64,000 nucleotides of DNA from Rapana venosa (taxonomy: Eukaryota > Mollusca > Gastropoda > Neogastropoda > Muricidae). The notes under the pieces were generated by a model. It saw only the letters and a program-made list of their open reading frames with translations, made no database searches and was not told the DNA's origin. This document shows, one piece after another, positions 24,279 through 34,239 of the stretch. The translations under genes and the position numbers were made by a program. Positions within the stretch are counted from its first letter, which is position 1, and each line of letters opens with the position of its first letter. Location: NCBI GenBank assembly GCA_028751875.1, contig CM054141.1, positions 42,771,854 to 42,835,853 of the forward strand, in the 5' to 3' direction.

Positions 24279-25282
24279 AACAAGTTTGTTTTCAACTAGA
24301 AAAATGGTGTGTTTTTTCTTTCATTTTTCATTCTCCTGTGGACACAGTATTTTTTGTTTGTGTAGCATGATTTCAAAAGATACAGAACAACATAGAACAA
24401 GAACAAAATCAATAATTCAATGAGTCGCTTTCTGTTGGAAGACTTTGATCTCACAGACTGATGGAATCAATAGTCTTCATGCTGTTGGAAGATCAAACTG
24501 ACCAGAGAAAGCAAAGCTTAAAACAACAACAAACGGTTCCCTTGTCACCGCTGAAGGTGCCTGTGTGGCCTCGTATGGATCACTGTGTTCTGGGGCTGAT
24601 GTTGATGCAGTGCCGTATCGATTTCTTCACACAGAAAGAAACCCTTTCAAATTAAAAAGCATGGAGGGTAGGTGTGGATGTGAGAGGGAGGGCCAGCAGA
24701 AAGCTGTTTTGTCATTTCCTTTAGAAGATTGTTTTTAGCAGTTCTGGGAATGCATGAGGTGGCCAAGGCTGTCCAGCATGTGAATTTTTCAATTAACCGT
24801 TTAGATGTTTCTCTAAAATTGGTCAGTGAATAACTTTTGCTCTTCACTGTATCTTAACAGTGACTTTTTTTCTCAGTATTCCTTCGCCTTACTAAGATTT
24901 TGTGTTAGTAAATTAGATTACGCTGTTGGTTAAGTATTGGATAAGTAAATGTTTTGGTAGATACGGGTGCGCTGTATATGCAATAGAGGATTTTTTTTGC
25001 AGGGTTGGGTTTTTTCCTTGCAAATAAAGTCTCAGTGCTTCCAACTGTGTACATTATGGAATAAAACGTGAAGCATCTTATCTATCAGGAGCAGGATCGG
25101 TACACTGACAACAATAAAATGTGAGCAGAGGATGTTTTGCAGTTGGCGTATTGGCCCATTTATCTGTATGCAGCTCTTGTGTTGAAGTCACGGGCAATTG
25201 TGACCATGTACGGTTCTTACTCCCAACTGTTCCTCAGAAATAAAGTTCATCTTTCAGAATTTGCCCTCCTGCTTTCGTATTC
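24279..25282. other. mostly unique stretch, no gene recognised
   Basis: AT-rich sequence with no recognised gene. It includes the dispersed segment at 24,566-24,650 that recurs near 25.94 kb. Confidence 0.4.
24566..24650 (+). repeat. dispersed repeat F, copy 1
   Basis: TGGATCACTGTGTTCTGGGG, CTGATGTTGATGCAGTGCCG and TATCGATTTC correspond in order to a segment at 25,938-26,010. The function is unknown; it may be a fragment of a longer element. Confidence 0.6.
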
Positions 25283-25432
25283 AAACAAATCCATCTATCC
25301 ATCGATCCATCCATCTACCTATCCACTCACCCACCCACCCACTCACCCACCCACTCACCCACCCATCCACCCACCCATCCATCCATCCATCCATCCAGCC
25401 AGCCAGCATGCCGTCCACACATCCATCCAAAT
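25283..25432. repeat. CATC/CACC tetranucleotide tract
   Basis: ATCCATCC and CACCCACC units over about 150 bases, followed at once by a family B copy. Confidence 0.9.
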
Positions 25433-25505
25433 AATAATAAATAATACTATATGGAATCTATATAGCGCTGAATCTTGTAAAACAAACAAATCGAAGCGCT
25501 TGCAC
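25427..25505 (+). mobile_element. short AGCGCT repeat (family B)
   Basis: An AATAAT flank is followed by TATGGAATCTATATAGCGCT, GAATCTTGTAAAAC and AAATCGAAGCGCTT. The two AGCGCT motifs lie at 25,464-25,469 and 25,495-25,500. Confidence 0.8.
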
Positions 25506-25937
25506 TTAAATCCTTTACACGCGTACAACTTTTTCAAATATCATGAATAACGGATTTCAAATTTATCTACCCATTGTCCTTTCAACCGTTTGTCAATCCA
25601 CCCACCCACCGACCAACCCAATAACCTATCATCCACCCATCCACCATTCCATCCATGATGATGATGTTGATAATCATTTTGATTTCAGTTTTTCTTCTCA
25701 TTATTTTCGCTAGTTTCTGGAGTATGAAGCAAACGACAACTGTGTAACAAAAATAAATCAATAGATCAATAAGTAAATTCAGTGAATTTATCGGTAATTC
25801 AGTTAATCGATGTGAGTCGTACAAACTGATTTACTGAATAACCTTTATGTGATTAGAAGATTAAACGTACGAGTAAAATCAATGCTTCCAAACATTGTTC
25901 TCTCGTAAAGTTTGCATTACGTTAATTTGTGCCCTCA

Positions 25938-26010
25938 ATTGGATCGCTGCAATCTAGTGCTGATGTTGACGCAATACTGTATCGATATCGATTTCCAGAC
26001 AAAAGCCTTG
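25938..26010 (+). repeat. dispersed repeat F, copy 2
   Basis: TTGGATCGCTGCAATCTAGT, GCTGATGTTGACGCAATACT and GTATCGAT mirror copy 1 at 24.57 kb with scattered substitutions and a CGATAT duplication. Confidence 0.6.
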
Positions 26011-26024
26011 GAAATGCAGGGAAT

Positions 26025-26082
26025 GTGGGGAGAGAGAGAGAGAGTTTATTTATTTATTTATTTATTTATTTATCTATTTATT
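26025..26082. repeat. (GA)n and (TTTA)n microsatellites
   Basis: GA units at 26,031-26,044 and TTTA units at 26,046-26,080 adjoin the tail end of the neighbouring SINE, as expected for a variable SINE tail. Confidence 0.9.
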
Positions 26083-26368
26083 CTTTTATATCGAGGATAA
26101 TGGAATAAGCACTCATGGCTTTTTTTACATGCAGTCCCCGTGTGTATGCGGTTTTGTAAATTCTGTCATCTGTTCCCACCGGCACACAATGGCCTACTCT
26201 TTCGAAAAGCGGAACAGGATTTAACGTGTGCGCAAGATGTTCTGCATGCATTCGCACACAAGGCTCGGTTTATAGTCTCATCCGAAGGACTTTGGCATTC
26301 AGTTTGATTTTTTGGGAAGAAGGGGCGAGGCTGGGAATCGAACCCACAACCTCACGGTTGACTTGTTG
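26080..26368 (-). mobile_element. tRNA-derived SINE (family A), nearly full length
   Basis: In minus-strand sense: a head with B-box-like GGGTTCGATTCCC at about 26,333-26,345, then the central domain (TATAAACCGAGCC, GCATGCAGAACATCTTGCGC, TAAATCCTGTTCCGC), then CGGTGGGAACAGATGACAGA, ACACGGGGACTGCATG and a tail of ATTATCCTCGATATAAAAGA. The (TTTA)n array forms the 3' end. Confidence 0.85.
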
Positions 26369-26371
26369 GCA

Positions 26372-26403
<32 letters not shown>

Positions 26404-26426
26404 AGGAAGGCAAGGCAGGCAGGCAG

Positions 26427-26461
<35 letters not shown>

Positions 26462-26462
26462 A
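26368..26462. repeat. (GGCA)n microsatellite
   Basis: GGCA tetramers fill about 95 bases with a few slips. It lies between the SINE head and the assembly gap. Confidence 0.95.
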
Positions 26463-26505
26463 GTAAGAGAGAGGTCTCTTTAAGTGCTTGCATTATAGGG
26501 ACTCT

Positions 26506-27005
26506 NNNNNNNNNNNNNNNNNNNNNNNNNNNNNNNNNNNNNNNNNNNNNNNNNNNNNNNNNNNNNNNNNNNNNNNNNNNNNNNNNNNNNNNNNNNNNNN
26601 NNNNNNNNNNNNNNNNNNNNNNNNNNNNNNNNNNNNNNNNNNNNNNNNNNNNNNNNNNNNNNNNNNNNNNNNNNNNNNNNNNNNNNNNNNNNNNNNNNNN
26701 NNNNNNNNNNNNNNNNNNNNNNNNNNNNNNNNNNNNNNNNNNNNNNNNNNNNNNNNNNNNNNNNNNNNNNNNNNNNNNNNNNNNNNNNNNNNNNNNNNNN
26801 NNNNNNNNNNNNNNNNNNNNNNNNNNNNNNNNNNNNNNNNNNNNNNNNNNNNNNNNNNNNNNNNNNNNNNNNNNNNNNNNNNNNNNNNNNNNNNNNNNNN
26901 NNNNNNNNNNNNNNNNNNNNNNNNNNNNNNNNNNNNNNNNNNNNNNNNNNNNNNNNNNNNNNNNNNNNNNNNNNNNNNNNNNNNNNNNNNNNNNNNNNNN
27001 NNNNN
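26506..27005. other. assembly gap of exactly 500 N
   Basis: All 500 positions are N. The round length suggests a placeholder of unknown true size. Simple repeats flank it on both sides (GGCA array to the left, CA array to the right). Open frames drawn across it are meaningless. Confidence 1.
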
Positions 27006-27052
27006 CACACACACAACACACAACACACCACCACACACACACACACACACAA
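27006..27052. repeat. (CA)n microsatellite at gap edge
   Basis: CA dinucleotides with small interruptions directly follow the gap. Confidence 0.95.
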
Positions 27053-27219
27053 CTAAAACCAGAATCTGAGCATAAATACTGCATAGACCAGAAAAGTGAT
27101 AGACAGCCAGACAAAGACAGTACTGACAATGATAATAATTTATTGTGGCAAGCTAAATCAAACCCATTCTCAATAATAAAAAAATCACCACAGCCTAAAT
27201 AATCATTATTACATGGATT

Positions 27220-27305
27220 TCAGTGTGTGTGTGTGTGGGGGGAGGGGGGGGGGGGGCGGAGGGTCGTGCGTACGCGCGCGTGGGTGTGTGTGTGTGTGTG
27301 TGTTG
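27220..27305. repeat. GT/G-rich tract
   Basis: GT dinucleotides, a G run at 27,238-27,256 and a second GT run. A CA array at 27,433-27,462 follows. Confidence 0.9.
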
Positions 27306-27429
27306 TTTCTTTTATATCTTGAAGTATTGAGTCGTAATTTTGCTTTAAAAACGAGCTTTAAATACCTACACCCTCATCCTGATCACCTTTTACATGGAAA
27401 ATTCGTCAACTTTAACAATTCCATACCCC

Positions 27430-27466
<37 letters not shown>

Positions 27467-27524
27467 AAACTTATCCCTGTTCCCTGACCTGTTTACCAGC
27501 CTGGCAAAGGTCAGAGTTTAAATT

Positions 27525-27640
27525 ATTAGCCAATCATCCTTGCTTAAGTAAGGAGTAGGCATACGTCACTATGTTGGAAACCCCCTATTATTATTGGCAG
27601 AGATACTCCACGTGACTAAATCCACCTTTCCAGACCGACA
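27525..27640 (+). promoter_or_regulatory. candidate promoter with CCAAT, CRE-like and E-box motifs
   Basis: A CCAAT box lies at 27,530-27,534, a CRE-like TACGTCAC at 27,562-27,569, a reverse CCAAT (ATTGG) at 27,593-27,597 and an E-box CACGTGAC at 27,609-27,616. They sit just upstream of a CpG-containing stretch with a candidate first exon. No TATA box was seen. The motifs are short, so the call rests on their grouping. Confidence 0.4.
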
Positions 27641-27938
27641 GCGCTTTGAACGAAAACAAACGCCTAGCTAGAGTAGAAATGAGGATAAAATCCGTGATTT
27701 CTCGAGAAGGGCTGCACGCGATGCCTACATCCTGTCATCGAATGATAAACAAAATATTCGTGAGCTTTGTCACTATTTTACAGCCGAAGCTGATGACCCA
27801 GGTGATATTAACGACAACGACAACGATCGCCATGAGGTTGAAGAAACAGACGCAGGGACTGACCAAGATGAATCTCCAGAGGCCTAGTCCACGTTCTCCA
27901 AGTTGATTGATCATCTAGCTAATGATGAAGAATCAGCA

Positions 27939-27981
27939 ATGGCACCGGACTCTGAGCGGTTAAAGCTTGAAGCTTTTGACG
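27939..27981 (+). CDS. candidate first coding exon (MAPDSERLKLEAFD, then splice donor)
   Basis: An ATG in strong context (G at -3, G at +4) opens 14 codons, MAPDSERLKLEAFD. One further base precedes a textbook splice donor, G|GTAAGTG, with the GT at 27,982-27,983, giving a phase-1 junction. The island upstream carries promoter-like motifs. I could not find the next exon, and the protein family is not recognised. The same frame stays open past the donor to 28,238, but there it runs into a TG array, so it is probably intron. Alternative readings are a non-coding transcript or chance. Confidence 0.3.
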
Positions 27982-28141
27982 GTAAGTGTCAAAATCGGCT
28001 TGCAAGAGAAGCTAGCGATGTGGCAGATTTGAACACCAATGACAGTGCCAGTGCACAAAAAAATATGTGTTCTCACACTGTCAGTACAGGCAGCTATAGA
28101 TCTCCCAGTTTCCCAGATGAGAAATACTGTGTGTTTGTTAC

Positions 28142-28190
28142 TCTGTGTGTGTGTGTGTGTGTGTGCGCGCGCGCGCGCGCTCTCGAGAGC
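28142..28190. repeat. (TG)n(CG)n microsatellite
   Basis: TG units at 28,145-28,165 pass into GC units at 28,165-28,180, an alternating purine/pyrimidine run of the kind that favours Z-DNA. Confidence 0.9.
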
Positions 28191-28385
28191 GTTTGTGTTA
28201 TTAAAGATTTATTAATGTTATTGTGTGATAAAAACTAAAAAGGAATAATAAACATGAATGACTGACAGGTTGTGCTATAATTATTAGTACTATATCATCA
28301 CTGCTTACTTTTTTTTTTCAGAGCAATGGGCATACCATTACCAACAGTTTTCACTATAATTTCAGTCAGATTGTAAAAGCTGTTT

Positions 28386-28387
<2 letters not shown>

Positions 28388-28427
<40 letters not shown>

Positions 28428-28700
28428 ACCTGTGTCATGTTGTGTGTGTGTATGTGTGTGTGTACATCTCTGTTTTGTGTGTGTGTACACCTGTGTGTGT
28501 GTCACTCACTCACTGTGTGTGTGTGTGAAATTGTCATGTGTGTGTGCATGTGTTTGTGTATGCGTGAGTGTGCGTGTGTGTGTGTGCATGTATGTCAGTG
28601 TGTGTGTATGTGTTTGTGTGTATGTCACTGTGTCATGTGTATGTGTGTTTGTGTTATATCACTGTGTGTGTGTTTGTGTGTGTGATGTGTGTGTGGTTTA
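28388..28700. repeat. (TG)n microsatellite, interrupted
   Basis: TG dinucleotides with TCAC, ATG and ACC interruptions over about 310 bases. Cysteine/valine-rich frames are artefacts. Confidence 0.95.
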
Positions 28701-29330
28701 ATTTGTGAAAGGTTGGTGTAAACAAAAAAAAGTTCAAATATGTTTGGCATTTGTATTGTTTGTTTAAATTATTGTTTTACTAGGGGGGGGGGGGGGGGCA
28801 GGAGGTTACTTCCATGCAGAACTCTTTGTTTTCTCTCTACTCTCAGTATCTTGTGCTACTGATAAGATTTTCTGGATGAAACACTGTAGTACTAATGTTT
28901 GTTATGTTATGCTAAATTTGTTATCCTCCATCCCCCAAAAAGGATGAAAGGAATTATTATATAATGTATATATCTTAAAACTTGAATGTGTGTGTGTATG
29001 TCACTATGTGATGTGTGTGTGTGTGTGTGTGTCTGTCTCTCTCTGTCTGTGTGTCTGTCTGTATCTGTGTGCTTTTATTTCTAAAATGTTGGTGTAAGAA
29101 AATATTGAAATAGTTGTGTCTGCCATTTGTATCAGTTTGCATGTTGTTTATCATTTTTCTGTTCTTGTTACTTCCTTGCTGAACACTTGTTTTTCACTCA
29201 TTTCAGTATCGTGTGCTACTAAAAAGATGTTCTGGATGAATCCTGTTGTGTTTGTTATGTCCAATTTGTAATTTTCCATACCCCAAAAGGGGTGAAAGGA
29301 AAAGATATCTTGAATCTTGAATGTATCATG
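28690..29330 (+). repeat. direct tandem duplication of about 350 bp including a TG array
   Basis: Copy 1 (about 28,690-29,000) and copy 2 (about 29,060-29,330) share, in order, GGTTGGTGTAA/ATGTTGGTGTAA, GGCATTTGTAT/GCCATTTGTAT, CAGTATCTTGTGCTACT/CAGTATCGTGTGCTACT, TTCTGGATGAA, CCCCAAAAAGGATGAAAGG/CCCCAAAAGGGGTGAAAGG and CTTGAATGT. A TG array follows each copy. Offsets of 374 to 333 bases show many indels, so the duplication is old. Confidence 0.85.
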
Positions 29331-29715
29331 TGTGTGTATGTGTGTCAGTGTGTGTGTGTGTATGTGTGTGTGTCACTGTGTGTGTGTACTCTGTGTGTGT
29401 GTGTGTAAGGAAACCACCAAGCTTGACTGATTTATACGGAGGGCAATCAGTAACAATATTATTAATAGATACTCCTATAGCTCAAAATGTATTTGAACTA
29501 CATGATACACACACAATGTGTTCCTCTGGATCTGAATATTGCTGGAAATTGAATAAAGCACAATTAAAATATTTCTTGTATGCATGTAGTTTGGTTTTGC
29601 TGTTCTGGTTATTGTATTCCTGAACTGTTCAGCGTTTGTCATTGTCTTGCATTTGTTGGAAGAGTTGTTTTGTCAGTATAATAAGCACAGTACCCTTGTT
29701 ACCACCTTAAATACT
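29331..29715. other. TG array then unique stretch, no gene recognised
   Basis: TG repeats run to about 29,407. Non-repetitive AT-rich sequence follows without a convincing open frame. Confidence 0.5.
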
Positions 29716-29722
29716 GTACAAC

Positions 29723-29723
<1 letters not shown>

Positions 29724-29760
<37 letters not shown>
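29724..29760. repeat. (TA)n microsatellite
   Basis: About 36 bases of uninterrupted TA. Confidence 0.97.
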
Positions 29761-29761
<1 letters not shown>

Positions 29762-30254
29762 TAGTCAGCATCTACTCATTCAGTAATTTACCACCAAATT
29801 GATAAAGTTTCACAACAATTAAGTTGAAAACAATGAAACTAAAATCAAAATCTGATATGCCACACCAAAGCATTCTTTAAAATAAACCCACAACAACCTC
29901 CTTAGTAAGCTGATTAAAATTTGAATACATCACATGTATACATTGACTCGAGTTTAATGTGCCATTTCAAATTTTGTCATTTTCTGGAATATAGCGTTTC
30001 AAATGGTGATAACTGTTAATTATATAGTTGTCTGATTTTCAACTTTTCTTTCTTTTTTATTGCGTAGCTTTTTACTTGCTTTATTTGGTTGCTTTTTTTC
30101 TGCAGATCAATGACAGTTAACAGTTAAAATATGACCCTTGGTGCAATATGGCTCATTATGTGGTGGAGTGTGTAATATATATATTAGACATTACATTTTT
30201 TGTGGCCTCATATTTTGGGATGTTCCTGTCCTGCTTTTTCAATGCTACCCATTT
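29761..30254. other. unique AT-rich stretch, no gene recognised
   Basis: Non-repetitive sequence between the TA array and the full-length SINE. Confidence 0.5.
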
Positions 30255-30605
30255 CAATCTCCCTGCCTATGATAGCCTAGTGGTCAGAACATTGCACTCG
30301 CAATCTGATGACCTGGGTTCAATTCCCGTTCAAGGGGATATTTTCCCCTGCATCAGTGCAGACTCCACTCTCCCCAAAAGTCTTTCAGATGAGACTATAA
30401 ACCAAGGCCCCGTGTGCGAACCCACGCAGAACATCTTAAACCCTGTTCCGCTTTTCGTAAGAGTAGGCTATTGTGTGCCGGTGGGAACAGATGACAGAAT
30501 TTAGAAAACTGCATAGACATGGGGACTGGATGTAAAAAAGCAAATAAGTGCTTGTTCCATTATCCTCGATATAAAAGAATTAAATAAAATACATAATAAA
30601 TATAT
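30255..30605 (+). mobile_element. tRNA-derived SINE (family A), reference full-length copy
   Basis: The head carries both RNA polymerase III promoter boxes: A box TAGCCTAGTGG at 30,273-30,283 and B box GGTTCAATTCC at 30,316-30,326, with 32 bases between them as in a tRNA gene. The central domain follows (GACTCCACTCTCCCC, GAGACTATAAACCAAGGCCC, GCAGAACATCTTAAACCCTG, CGTAAGAGTAGGCTATTGTG, GGTGGGAACAGATGACAGA). The tail has ATTATCCTCGATATAAAAG, then AAATAAAAT units. It is not a functional tRNA gene: no cloverleaf closes at the 3' side. SINEs of this type depend on LINE-encoded reverse transcriptase. Confidence 0.9.
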
Positions 30606-30619
30606 TCAGATTCATTATG

Positions 30620-30910
30620 TTGCATCCTCAGGGTCAGAAGCTCACAGGGAGCCTATTTATATCAGGCTGCCTTGGGGCCACCAGCCAGAGGGGCTCTGCA
30701 CTGCTGCTGGGTCACTTTAGTGGTGTTCAGTGGTGGCATGATCTAAATCCTCTGAGCCAGACTGAGATTTCCACCAATGGGGCAGTCTCCATAGTTGGGA
30801 GTGTAGCTTTTTTTAAATGAGATTTTTCCAGGAACAGTGCTCTTGTTGCTGTGGTTTCTTTTACATGCACTGAATGCATGTTATAAGTGGGACCTCAGTT
30901 TATTGTTTCA
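30620..30910 (-). mobile_element. SINE-like repeat related to family D
   Basis: The stretch CAGGAACAGTGCTCTTGTTG, CTGTGG, TTCTTTTACATGCACTGAAT, GGGACCTCAGTTTATTGTTT follows the family D order seen at 21.66 and 48.24 kb. The part at 30,620-30,800, rich in CAG/CTG and GGGGC, is not recognised and may be a second element. Confidence 0.55.
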
Positions 30911-30995
30911 TCTGTGTGTGTTTGTCTCCCAGCTCACAAGCATGCATGCACATTTGCATTTGTGTGTGCATATATACTTTTTTCTGAATTCTCTG

Positions 30996-31037
30996 CCCCC
31001 CCCCCCCCCCCCCCCCCCTCTCTCTCTCTCTCTCTCT
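30996..31037. repeat. C run and (TC)n microsatellite
   Basis: A C run of about 22 bases is followed by TC units. A G run of about 25 bases lies at 31,232-31,257. Confidence 0.95.
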
Positions 31038-31059
31038 TTGTTTCTACTTTAAGCTTTCA

Positions 31060-31627
31060 CAGTGTATTATTTTCATGTGCAGTAAAACAGTACCAACGTC
31101 AGCCGGCAAGCCACTGCACATGCAGGCAGGCAAAGCACAAAGTCAGGATACGCTAACGGCAAGTGGGAAAAAAATGATGAGCCAGCCAGCAGCTAATGAT
31201 AAAAAACAAACAAACAAAAAAGGAGAAGAAAGGGGGGGGGGGGGGGGGGGGGGGGGGAAGACAGAAAAAGATAAAGGGAAAATAATCACGAGGATGCCCC
31301 ATGATGCAATTGGAAGTGAACTCTGCTCACCCACTTGAGGGTTTGCAGAAGTGAGTGGCTCACTCTTTCATTTCTGATTTGGCGGCCACACAGACAAGAT
31401 CAGATTGTATGTCTACGCATGCAGAAAATCCACATCATGCTGTCATGCCGCGTAGAGCAGTTTTCACCCGAGGCCTCAAGGTAACTGTTTTAATTTCTGT
31501 GTGGTGTGCAGATTTGTTTTTTGTTCTTGGTTTGTACTCCAGGTTGTAGAAAAAAAAAAGTTGCTCAGATACATTATCATGGTGGGGCAAGATTTCCGTG
31601 TGCTCACACTTTTGTGACTTGATTTCC
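31060..31627. other. unique stretch, weak exon-like signals
   Basis: An acceptor-like TTTTCATGTGCAG ends near 31,082. A donor-like CTCAAG|GTAACTG lies at about 31,476-31,488. The frame before that donor is open, but neither end is supported by a protein match. I do not call a gene. Confidence 0.25.
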
Positions 31628-31960
31628 GCTTTTCTTTTAATTCATTTCGAAAATAAAGGAATAAGCACTAGCGGGTTGTTTTTTTTTAAACATCCAGTTC
31701 CAATGTGCATGCGGTATAGTAAACTTTGTCATCCGTTCCCATGGGCACGCAAAGCTTCTCATCCGAAAACGGACAGGTTTTGTAACATGAGCGGAGGACG
31801 TTCTACGTTCATTACTCTCGGGACCTTGGTTTATAGTCTCATCCCAAGGACTTTCGGAGGAGTGGAGTCGGCACTGATGTTAAAATTAGGGTGAAAATCC
31901 CCTTGAACGGAAGTCACAATGGTAGTTCTGCTCAGCCTGAGCCGTCAGATAACAGGGCAA
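31628..31960 (-). mobile_element. tRNA-derived SINE (family A), diverged
   Basis: The plus strand shows the family A tail first (AAAATAAAGGAATAAGCACT, CATCCAGTTCC), then GTCATCCGTTCCCATGGGCA, GGACCTTGGTTTATAGTCTC, GGAGTGGAGTCGGCACTGAT, and a degenerate head ending near 31,955. Confidence 0.8.
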
Positions 31961-32469
31961 TACGCTGGTGTCTTGGACAGTTACTATAACTGTATCCTCT
32001 ATGCATATTGCAGAAACTCTCACAAAACCATTAAACAACCAGATCGTTCGTTTTCTTGTAAATCGTTCACTTCATGCAAACATCCCATGGAAGCAAAATA
32101 AACAACTATTAGCCTTGGCTTGGGAACAGACATTCTATGCAAAGCTCTTATTTTTGTCCAGATGTGAAGGCAGACATACTTGATTTTCGGGAAGACTACA
32201 AAACCACAAAAATGAAAACTGAAAACCATGCCCAAGTCAGGCCCAGTACATCCAACTAGGGCATGGGAGAGTCTTTCAAGGAAAAGCAGGAGAATGGACC
32301 ATGAATGCAGACAATAGATAAGGAGGTGAAAAGGAGCAAAGCAGACAGAAACATGGGGATAAAAAAAGAGGGATTTCAAAGTACTAAACAAGAAGAAAAG
32401 GAGCAAAGCAGACAGAAACATGGGGATAAAAAAAGGGATTTCAAAGTACAGAATATCCAGAAGGTGGGG
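31961..32469. other. unique stretch with a 69-bp tandem duplication
   Basis: No gene recognised. At 32,328-32,451 the segment GGAGCAAAGCAGACAGAAAC, ATGGGGATAAAAAAAG, GGATTTCAAAGTAC is present twice in tandem, offset about 69 bases, almost unchanged. Confidence 0.6.
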
Positions 32470-32700
32470 ATGCTATTTATACTGTCAGCCCCATCCCCAT
32501 GGGGAGGGGCTCTAGTCCCATCCAAGTGACTTTAGGGGGAGTGATGTCAGTACTTAAAGGGGGGGGGGGGGGGGGGGATCTTTGAATGGGTGTCTCATCA
32601 GTGACTAACCCAAGCTTGAGCCCAGGGCCTCCAATTGCAATCACAAAGCTGTAACCACCAGGTTGTCCTCCCCTCCCCCCCCCCCCTCCCCCATTACTAG
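32470..32700 (-). mobile_element. SINE-like repeat with tRNA-type head
   Basis: GGGGAGTGATGTCAGTACTT, GATCTTTGAATGGG and CCAGGGCCTCCAATTGC followed by GTAACCACCAGGTTGTCC fit the body-to-head order of the tRNA-headed SINEs here, but with heavy divergence. G and C runs interrupt it at 32,559-32,578 and 32,675-32,692. Confidence 0.5.
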
Positions 32701-32889
32701 TGTAACACCCTGACCATAATTGCATTCTTTTGGATATTCTTGGGTTAGATTTTGGGTTGGTTAGTTCTGTTTGGGTTTTGTTGTGGGTTGTTTTTTTTTG
32801 GGGGGGGGTGTTTTTTTGTTTTTTTTTGGGGGGGGGGGTTACTGAAGTTCTCCATTTTCTTTTGTTGCATGGTTTATGGTGTGTGGGTA

Positions 32890-32955
32890 ATATTTCTTTT
32901 TTGTTCCTTGGCTAGAGCCCTGAGGTTCACCAGTGGTGAGATTTTGCATACACAG
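32890..32955 (-). mobile_element. SINE tail C fragment
   Basis: TTCCTTGGCTAGAGCCCTGA, GGTTCACCAGTGGTGAGATT and TTGCATAC match the start of tail C as seen at 37.1 and 41.25 kb. The rest is missing. It is preceded by G/T runs at 32,790-32,840. Confidence 0.65.
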
Positions 32956-33299
32956 TAAATAGTAGAATATTTGCATACACACACACTTTGAGCACATTTC
33001 ATGTGCTCACACACCCAACATACATGCACACAACACATACATGACATGTGCATGTACACACATGCGTAAGAAAAGTGCTAATTACTGATTAGGATTTAAA
33101 TGTTGGTTAAAAACCTAGCGGGTCTTGTTCACAGGAACACAGGAAAAAGATGACATACCCTCCTACCTTCAGCTTCTCAACCCCAGAAGTGGTCATCCTG
33201 TGTATCGACGGGCAAGGAGCCTGACACCTTGTGCTGAAATGGAAACAGCAGGCCACAGAAACAGAAGCCATGAAAGGAAGGCTGGAACAACCATGTCCC

Positions 33300-33990
33300 C
33301 AAAGTGAGAGGGTTTCTGCCCTCATTCAGTAAAGCGTTTCTAGTGTTTGACCAAAAGACACTTGGAGCAGCCTTTAGAAAAAGCACCTAACCGTTGCATA
33401 CCTTCCAGACCCACCACCAAAAAGGCTACTGGACTGTCATACTGATGGCTCTGCTGAGAATCGAGTTTGAAATGGAGGGACTGGGATCTATATCTAGAAT
33501 CCAGAAAGCAGAAAAGATAGGATTAGCTTCACTATTGGCCTCTACTCCTTGAGCTACAAAGCTCAGGAAAAATGAAAACAGCTGCAGCCCACATATCTCT
33601 GGATTCTTCCCAGAGAATCATCGCCTTAACCATATGCCTTTTCTAAATCAACAGAAATATAGGCCACAACCACGTAAATTGCCATATATATGTACGTGAA
33701 ACTCTCATAGGCCCACAGAGCAGTGCCCTTGCAAGACTGGCAACCAGACAACGGAACAGGTGCAGCAATCCTGCCCGCTACACATCTGGCCCAACCCCAA
33801 CCCAGTGGTCAAACTCTACGGCAACTTGGAAGACCTACAGCATACCACTGCCTTCATTGCAAAGACTGAGCTGTCCCTTGATGAACACAACAGAAAAACA
33901 GGAATGGTGCACCAGCAAACATTCAGGTGGACAAGCTTGTTGGGGACATGCAACTTCAACCATCGCCTAATGGTAAGTGTATATATGTAT
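33300..33990 (+). mobile_element. LINE 3' end with RNase H domain and C-terminal cysteine motif, decayed
   Basis: Around 33,420-33,610, read across frames, appear TDGSAEN, NGGTGIYI and KDRISFTIGLYS, then SYKAQEK and TAAAHIS. This is the order of the RNase H domain in non-LTR elements, whose catalytic DG pair is in the first motif. From about 33,723 comes CPCKTGNQTTEQVQQSCPLH, then KLYGNLEDLQHTTAFIAKT, the usual C-terminal cysteine segment and its conserved follow-on. Stops and frame changes between the parts show it is dead. The clade is probably an RNase H-bearing group such as I/Jockey-like; that is inference. Confidence 0.8.
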
Positions 33991-34239
33991 ATTTGGTGTT
34001 ATGTCTGTGTATTCCAGTAGGCTTACTTCCTGCCTGCAGCAGTTGACCACACACACATGCATGCACACAGGCGCACACTTGCACACACACACATACATAG
34101 TATACACACACGAATACGTACATACATGTGTGCGTGTGCACACACACAAACCTGATTATTACTTGTTTTTCATGTTAGTGTGTTTGTGTGTGTTTTACAG
34201 TGTTCTGTTTTTCTCATTGTCATAATCATTTGTAGTTAC

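Noticed and set aside
26299..27202. Open frames of up to 296 codons across the N gap
   Set aside because: The gap is counted as open frame, and the flanks are simple repeats.
28390..28701. Cysteine/valine-rich frames of about 100 codons
   Set aside because: They are produced by a TG array.
30255..30330. tRNA gene with A and B boxes
   Set aside because: The boxes are good, but the sequence continues into a repeated SINE body found many times in the window, and no acceptor stem closes.
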